A DNA stretch of 64,000 nucleotides from Erythrobacter colymbi (GTDB lineage: Bacteria; Pseudomonadota; Alphaproteobacteria; Sphingomonadales; Sphingomonadaceae): the NCBI RefSeq assembly GCF_002155685.1, contig NZ_MUYK01000003.1:310001-374000 (forward strand). The letters run 5' to 3'. Made by a program: the position numbers and the translations under genes. Below, in pieces: positions 60,527 through 64,000 of this stretch. Under the pieces are notes generated by a model. It was not told where the DNA came from. It did no database searches and saw only the letters and a program-made list of their open reading frames with translations. Every line of letters begins with the position of its first letter. Position 1 is the stretch's first letter.

Positions 60527-63319
60527 TCAGAAGTTCTTGCGGATCGTGAAGTTGAACGTCCGGCCGTAGATTTCGTGCCGGCTCGGGAAGGTCCCGACCC
60601 GCTGGCCGCCCGCGTTGAACAGGTCGTTCTGGGTCACGAAGGGCTCGTTGGTCAGGTTGAACACTTCCGCGAGGATCTGCACACCGTTGAGGAAGCCGTC
60701 AGCCTTCTCGAAGGTGTAGCCGATCTGGCCGTCGAGGATGGTTTCACCCTGCGCTTCGGCACCCTGGAGCTGGCCCGCGAAGTTCTGCACTTCCGAGAGG
60801 AAGCCCGAACGGTAGCGAGCGGCCAGCTTGGCGCGGAAGCCGTGCTTTTCGTAGAAGATGTCACCCGACCAGGTGAGATCCGAATAGCCCGGGATCGAGA
60901 TCGAGGCGTTGCCGTTGGTGATCTTCGCATCCGAGTAGGTGACGCTGGCGAAGCTGCCGAACCCGTCGAGCGCCTCGGTGAGGTCGCCGTAGTTCAGGCG
61001 CAGCGTGCCCTCGATGCCCTTGATCTTGCCGCTCGCGAAGTTGGTCGGGCCCGAATAGGTGCCCTGCGCCAGCTGCGGGTTGGCATTCAGCAGCGCCTGC
61101 CAGCCGGCGAGGTTGATCTCGCGGGTCAGGTTCACGCTGTTGGTCTGATCGAGCACCCAGTCGCCCAGGTCCTTGTAGAAGCCCGCGACGATGATCGCCG
61201 TGCCCGGGGTGAAGTACTTTTCGATCGACAGGTCGAGGTTGGTCGACCGGTACGGCTCGAGCCGCGGGTTACCGCCACCCAGCGTGTAGCAGACGCGTTG
61301 CGGCGGCTGGAACGCACCCGGGATCAGCGCATCCGGGATCTGGTCGGCGTCCGGACCGTCGGTGCAGACGGTGCGGTTGTAATCGAGGTTCTGGTTGGCC
61401 GCGAGCTGGTCAAGCCGCGCGCGGGTGATCGTCTGCGACGCGGCAACACGCACGAACAGGTCCGGCGAAACCTCGAAGGAGAGGTTCATGCTCGGCAGCC
61501 AGTTGTCGAAGGAATATTCGACCGTGTTGACGAAGCCGCCGGTGATCGTGCCGGTCGAACGCTGCGTGGTATCCGCATAACGCAGGCCGATATTGCCGCG
61601 GACCGGCACGGAGCCGAGATCGCCGTCAATATTGGCCTGGATGTAGAAGTTGTGGACCTGCTCGGCCACCACCCACTGCGTGTCGAAGGTCGCCTTCTCG
61701 ACGCGGTAGGTGCCGTCGGTCAGGAAGCTCGCCGGGTTGTAGGCGAGGATGTCCATCCCGAGGCTCTTGGTGTTGGTCGAACCCACGATCGCGCTGGTCG
61801 GCACCCGCAGACCGTTGCCGAAGGCGGCGGTCGGACGCAGGAAGCTTTCGTTCGAGTCGAAGTTCTTCTCGCGGTCGGTGTAGAGCCAGCCGAGGGTGAT
61901 GCGGTCGATCAGGCCGCCGTCGAACTCCCAGTAGGTTTCGGTGCGCAGCTGGTGCAGCTCGTCATCGATGCGCGGCTCCTTGATGAAGCCGACCTGGCCC
62001 CAGCCGCCCGGATCGGTGAGCAGGGAGTTGGCGGGGTTGGTGTAATCGACCTGGCTGGCGATGGTGTATTCGCCGCTGTCGGGGAAGGTGAAGGTCAGAC
62101 GGTCCTGCGCACCCGAACGGGCACGGCCGGTGCCGGCATAGCTTTCGTAGTTGATGTCGTTACGGTCGAGGACCGAGTAGCCGTAATCGAGCACGAAGCC
62201 GATGTTGTCGTTGGCCTTCCAGTCGACATTGAGGCCGAGCGCGAAGATGTCCGAATCCGCGCCCTGCGTGTCGGTGCGCAGAATGGGAACGACGCCCGAA
62301 TAGGTCGCGCTGTCGGCGAAGGGACCGCTGCCGGTGGCGCTGACGAAGCTGGCGCCCGACCACGAAGCGATCGGGGTTTCGGTGCCGCGGAAGATCCCGC
62401 TGTCCTTGGTGTTGGTGTAGAAGCCGTCGAGCGTGATCGACAGGGTGTCGGTCGGCTCGAACTGGAGGCTACCGGCAACCGAGGTACGCTCGAAGTTGCG
62501 GCTGACCACGCCCTGACGCGGGTTGTCCGAGGGGTAGATCAGGCCGCTCGGGGTGCGGGAGACCTGGCCGTTGTTGTTGGTCTTCAGCTCGCGCGAGATG
62601 TACTGGGTCGGGATCGACTGCACGGTCGCGCCGAGCGACCAGCCCACGGTGCCCGAATCGTTCTGGTCGATGTAGCTCGCGAAGAAGCGGTAGCCGTCAT
62701 CGGCGAAATCGGGGTTGAGCTTGCCGTTGTCGTTGATCGAGTAGGTGCCCGACACGGTGATCTGGCGCTTCTTCGAATCCAGCGGACGCACGGTGCGCAG
62801 GTCGACCGCACCGGCGATGCCGATCGCGGCGAGCTGGGCGTCACCGGTCTTGTAGACCACACCCGAAGCGACGAGTTCCGAGGGGAACTGGTCGAATTCG
62901 ATGCCGCGGTTGTTACCGGCCGAAACGACTTCGCGGCCGTTGAGGAGGGCAAGGCTGAAGTCCGGGCCAAGGCCGCGGATCGAGACCTGCTGCGAACGGC
63001 CGCGCACGCGCTGGGCGGTCACGCCGGGGAGGCGGGCAAGCGAGTCGGCGATCGACTGGTCGGGGAGCAGACCGAGGTCTTCGGCCGCGATCACTTCGAC
63101 GATCGAGGTGGCGTTGCGCTTGGCATCGAGCGAGGTCTGGATCGACCCGCGGATACCGGTGACGACGATCGCCTCGCCTTCTTCGGTGGTCGTGGTGGCC
63201 GCCGGCTCGGCTTCGGCCGCATCCTGCGCCATGACCGGCGCGCCGGTGGCGGTCAGCGCCAGAAAGGTAGCGGCCCCGCACAGCAGGCGCGCGCTTGCAT
63301 TGATCCCGTTCATTTTCAT
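60527..63319 (-). CDS. TonB-dependent outer-membrane receptor (maltodextrin uptake candidate)
   Basis: A 930-residue outer-membrane transporter. The signal peptide ends at M-A-Q-D near residue 32, followed by a short acidic/threonine-rich stretch. The TonB box region E-A-I-V-V-T-G-I-R-G-S (about 47-57) precedes the plug domain (P-D-Q-S-I-A-D-S-L-A-R-L-P-G-V-T, then V-S-I-R-G-L-G-P-D-F), and a 22-strand barrel ends T-F-N-F-T-I-R-K-N-F with a terminal aromatic. It lacks an STN/signalling domain. Neighbouring GH13, GH97 and MFS genes suggest it imports maltodextrins across the outer membrane using TonB energy. Start at 63319 with GGAGGGGA upstream. Confidence 0.95.
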   Translation of the reverse strand: MKMNGINASARLLCGAATFLALTATGAPVMAQDAAEAEPAATTTTEEGEAIVVTGIRGSIQTSLDAKRNATSIVEVIAAEDLGLLPDQSIADSLARLPGVTAQRVRGRSQQVSIRGLGPDFSLALLNGREVVSAGNNRGIEFDQFPSELVASGVVYKTGDAQLAAIGIAGAVDLRTVRPLDSKKRQITVSGTYSINDNGKLNPDFADDGYRFFASYIDQNDSGTVGWSLGATVQSIPTQYISRELKTNNNGQVSRTPSGLIYPSDNPRQGVVSRNFERTSVAGSLQFEPTDTLSITLDGFYTNTKDSGIFRGTETPIASWSGASFVSATGSGPFADSATYSGVVPILRTDTQGADSDIFALGLNVDWKANDNIGFVLDYGYSVLDRNDINYESYAGTGRARSGAQDRLTFTFPDSGEYTIASQVDYTNPANSLLTDPGGWGQVGFIKEPRIDDELHQLRTETYWEFDGGLIDRITLGWLYTDREKNFDSNESFLRPTAAFGNGLRVPTSAIVGSTNTKSLGMDILAYNPASFLTDGTYRVEKATFDTQWVVAEQVHNFYIQANIDGDLGSVPVRGNIGLRYADTTQRSTGTITGGFVNTVEYSFDNWLPSMNLSFEVSPDLFVRVAASQTITRARLDQLAANQNLDYNRTVCTDGPDADQIPDALIPGAFQPPQRVCYTLGGGNPRLEPYRSTNLDLSIEKYFTPGTAIIVAGFYKDLGDWVLDQTNSVNLTREINLAGWQALLNANPQLAQGTYSGPTNFASGKIKGIEGTLRLNYGDLTEALDGFGSFASVTYSDAKITNGNASISIPGYSDLTWSGDIFYEKHGFRAKLAARYRSGFLSEVQNFAGQLQGAEAQGETILDGQIGYTFEKADGFLNGVQILAEVFNLTNEPFVTQNDLFNAGGQRVGTFPSRHEIYGRTFNFTIRKNF

Positions 63320-63693
63320 CAGAAGTCCCCTCCCGCAAGCACCCTTCGAATGAGCGCTTTTGCAGTTTTTTTCATAGCGGAACCTGAACCTCAGGTAAAT
63401 CGCCAAATCACAGGCTTTTCGGGAGGGGCCAAAAATCTTGTGTTTTTCATATATTATAGATGTTTGCGGAGCGATGGCGCCGGCATGGGAGATGATGATA
63501 GCGCTATCATCGAGGCGAATGTTGCGCGATTGTCACAGTATTGCGGGTTGCCGCAGTGCAGCATCTAAGCCACGGCGGTTCCGGCCTGTCGAACGCGCCT
63601 TGGGGAGACCCGAATTCCCTGTATTTTGACGTGATTTCATAGGTTTGTCCTTCCGGCTTGGAGCACTGCGGGGAGTTTGTTAGGCTCCCCCGC

Positions 63694-64000
63694 ATGGCCA
63701 GCCAGCCCACCTCCGCCGCACACGACTCCCCTGCAAGCTGGGGAATTGCCCTTGCCGATTGGCGGGAGGAGCAGTTTCCCTCGTCAGATCAGCATCTTGT
63801 CAGTCTCGACAATTTTCTCGTGGCGCCGGAACATGCGATTTTGCAGGCCGGTTTGCAAAATTTTGCAAAAATCACGCCGCAATATCCCGGGGTGCGCGCG
63901 CCGCTCGATCCGGCGGTGCAGGCCGCCTGGCTCGTGCAGCTTGCTCCCTTGCTCGACCAGTGGTTCGGCGCGCCTGCGGGTGGCAGGGGCTGGGCGATGC
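63694..64000 (+). CDS. DUF6445-like protein, 5' part (runs off the window)
   Basis: The first 102 codons are present, starting M-A-S-Q-P-T-S-A-A-H-D-S-P and containing F-L-V-A-P-E-H-A, the block Y-P-G-V-R-A-P-L-D-P and L-L-D-Q-W-F-G. The order of these, next to a tryptophan halogenase and a TonB receptor, is what I remember of DUF6445 proteins (2-oxoglutarate-oxygenase-like), but the diagnostic C-terminal part is missing. Codons 53-59 contain a perfect 18-base palindrome (63852-63869). The 374-base gap upstream (63320-63693) is the divergent promoter region; it holds AT-rich stretches near 63360 and 63440 but no further gene I can support. Confidence 0.6.
   Translation, partial: MASQPTSAAHDSPASWGIALADWREEQFPSSDQHLVSLDNFLVAPEHAILQAGLQNFAKITPQYPGVRAPLDPAVQAAWLVQLAPLLDQWFGAPAGGRGWAM

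Noticed and set aside
60497..63568. 1023-codon open frame antisense to the TonB receptor
   Set aside because: The minus strand has a complete TonB receptor with signal peptide and terminal aromatic; the plus frame is a compositional shadow.
63438..63629. 63-codon plus-strand frame in the TonB receptor promoter region
   Set aside because: No ribosome-binding site, mixed composition, and position in a divergent promoter region argue against coding.

Overview
The window is GC-rich alphaproteobacterial DNA that carries what looks like a complete photosynthesis gene cluster (PGC) of an aerobic anoxygenic phototroph. Three things point to a marine or freshwater Erythrobacter/Porphyrobacter-type member of the Sphingomonadales: the gene order bchIDO, crtC/D/F, bchCXYZ-pufBALM, bchG-lhaA-like-bchP-tspO, aerR-ppsR, bchFNBHLM-lhaA-puhABC-acsF-puhE-hemA; the lack of pufC, pufQ and pucBA; and an oxygen-dependent cyclase (acsF) with no bchE in the window. 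The genus is inferred from synteny and protein character. No rRNA or tRNA gene was seen.

Layout. Positions 1-6465 hold flanking housekeeping genes: the first 38 codons of an acyl-CoA dehydrogenase, a lipoprotein, two tandem small SurA-like proteins, a ferredoxin-NADP reductase, and a ferric-iron ABC transporter split over both strands with a candidate Fur box. Positions 6476-46276 are the PGC. It supplies Mg chelatase (bchI, D, H), the methyltransferase and cyclase (bchM, acsF), dark protochlorophyllide reductase (bchL, N, B), chlorophyllide reductase (bchX, Y, Z), late bacteriochlorophyll a enzymes (bchF, C, G, P), reaction centre and LH1 proteins (pufB, A, L, M, puhA), assembly factors (puhB, C, E, two LhaA/PucC-type proteins), 5-aminolevulinate synthase (hemA), late carotenoid genes (crtC, D, F) and regulators (ppsR, aerR, tspO). 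Sites of the form TGT-N12-ACA, the known PpsR/CrtJ recognition pattern, lie at the divergent or leading promoters of bchI, crtD/crtF, bchC, bchG and aerR/bchF. A strong hairpin terminator closes puf at 23225 and another closes the puh-hemA operon at 46243.

Positions 46325-48403 hold three small genes and a BLUF blue-light receptor with an AppA-like vitamin-B12/heme-type C-terminal domain. Its key BLUF residues fall at the same numbers as in AppA, so it is a candidate light-responsive partner of PpsR. Positions 48876-64000 are a starch/maltodextrin utilisation locus: GH97 glucosidase, three GH13 enzymes, an MFS sugar transporter, a LacI regulator, a tryptophan-halogenase-family flavoprotein, a TonB-dependent receptor and the start of a DUF6445-like gene.

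Observations most worth a second look: a palindromic dispersed repeat read in frame inside bchB; a partial duplication of the bchZ start that makes a 24-codon leader; crtC with no canonical start codon, overlapping crtD out of frame; the AppA-like BLUF protein; a PpsR with a single cysteine; and an unexplained GT-C-like membrane protein inside the PGC.
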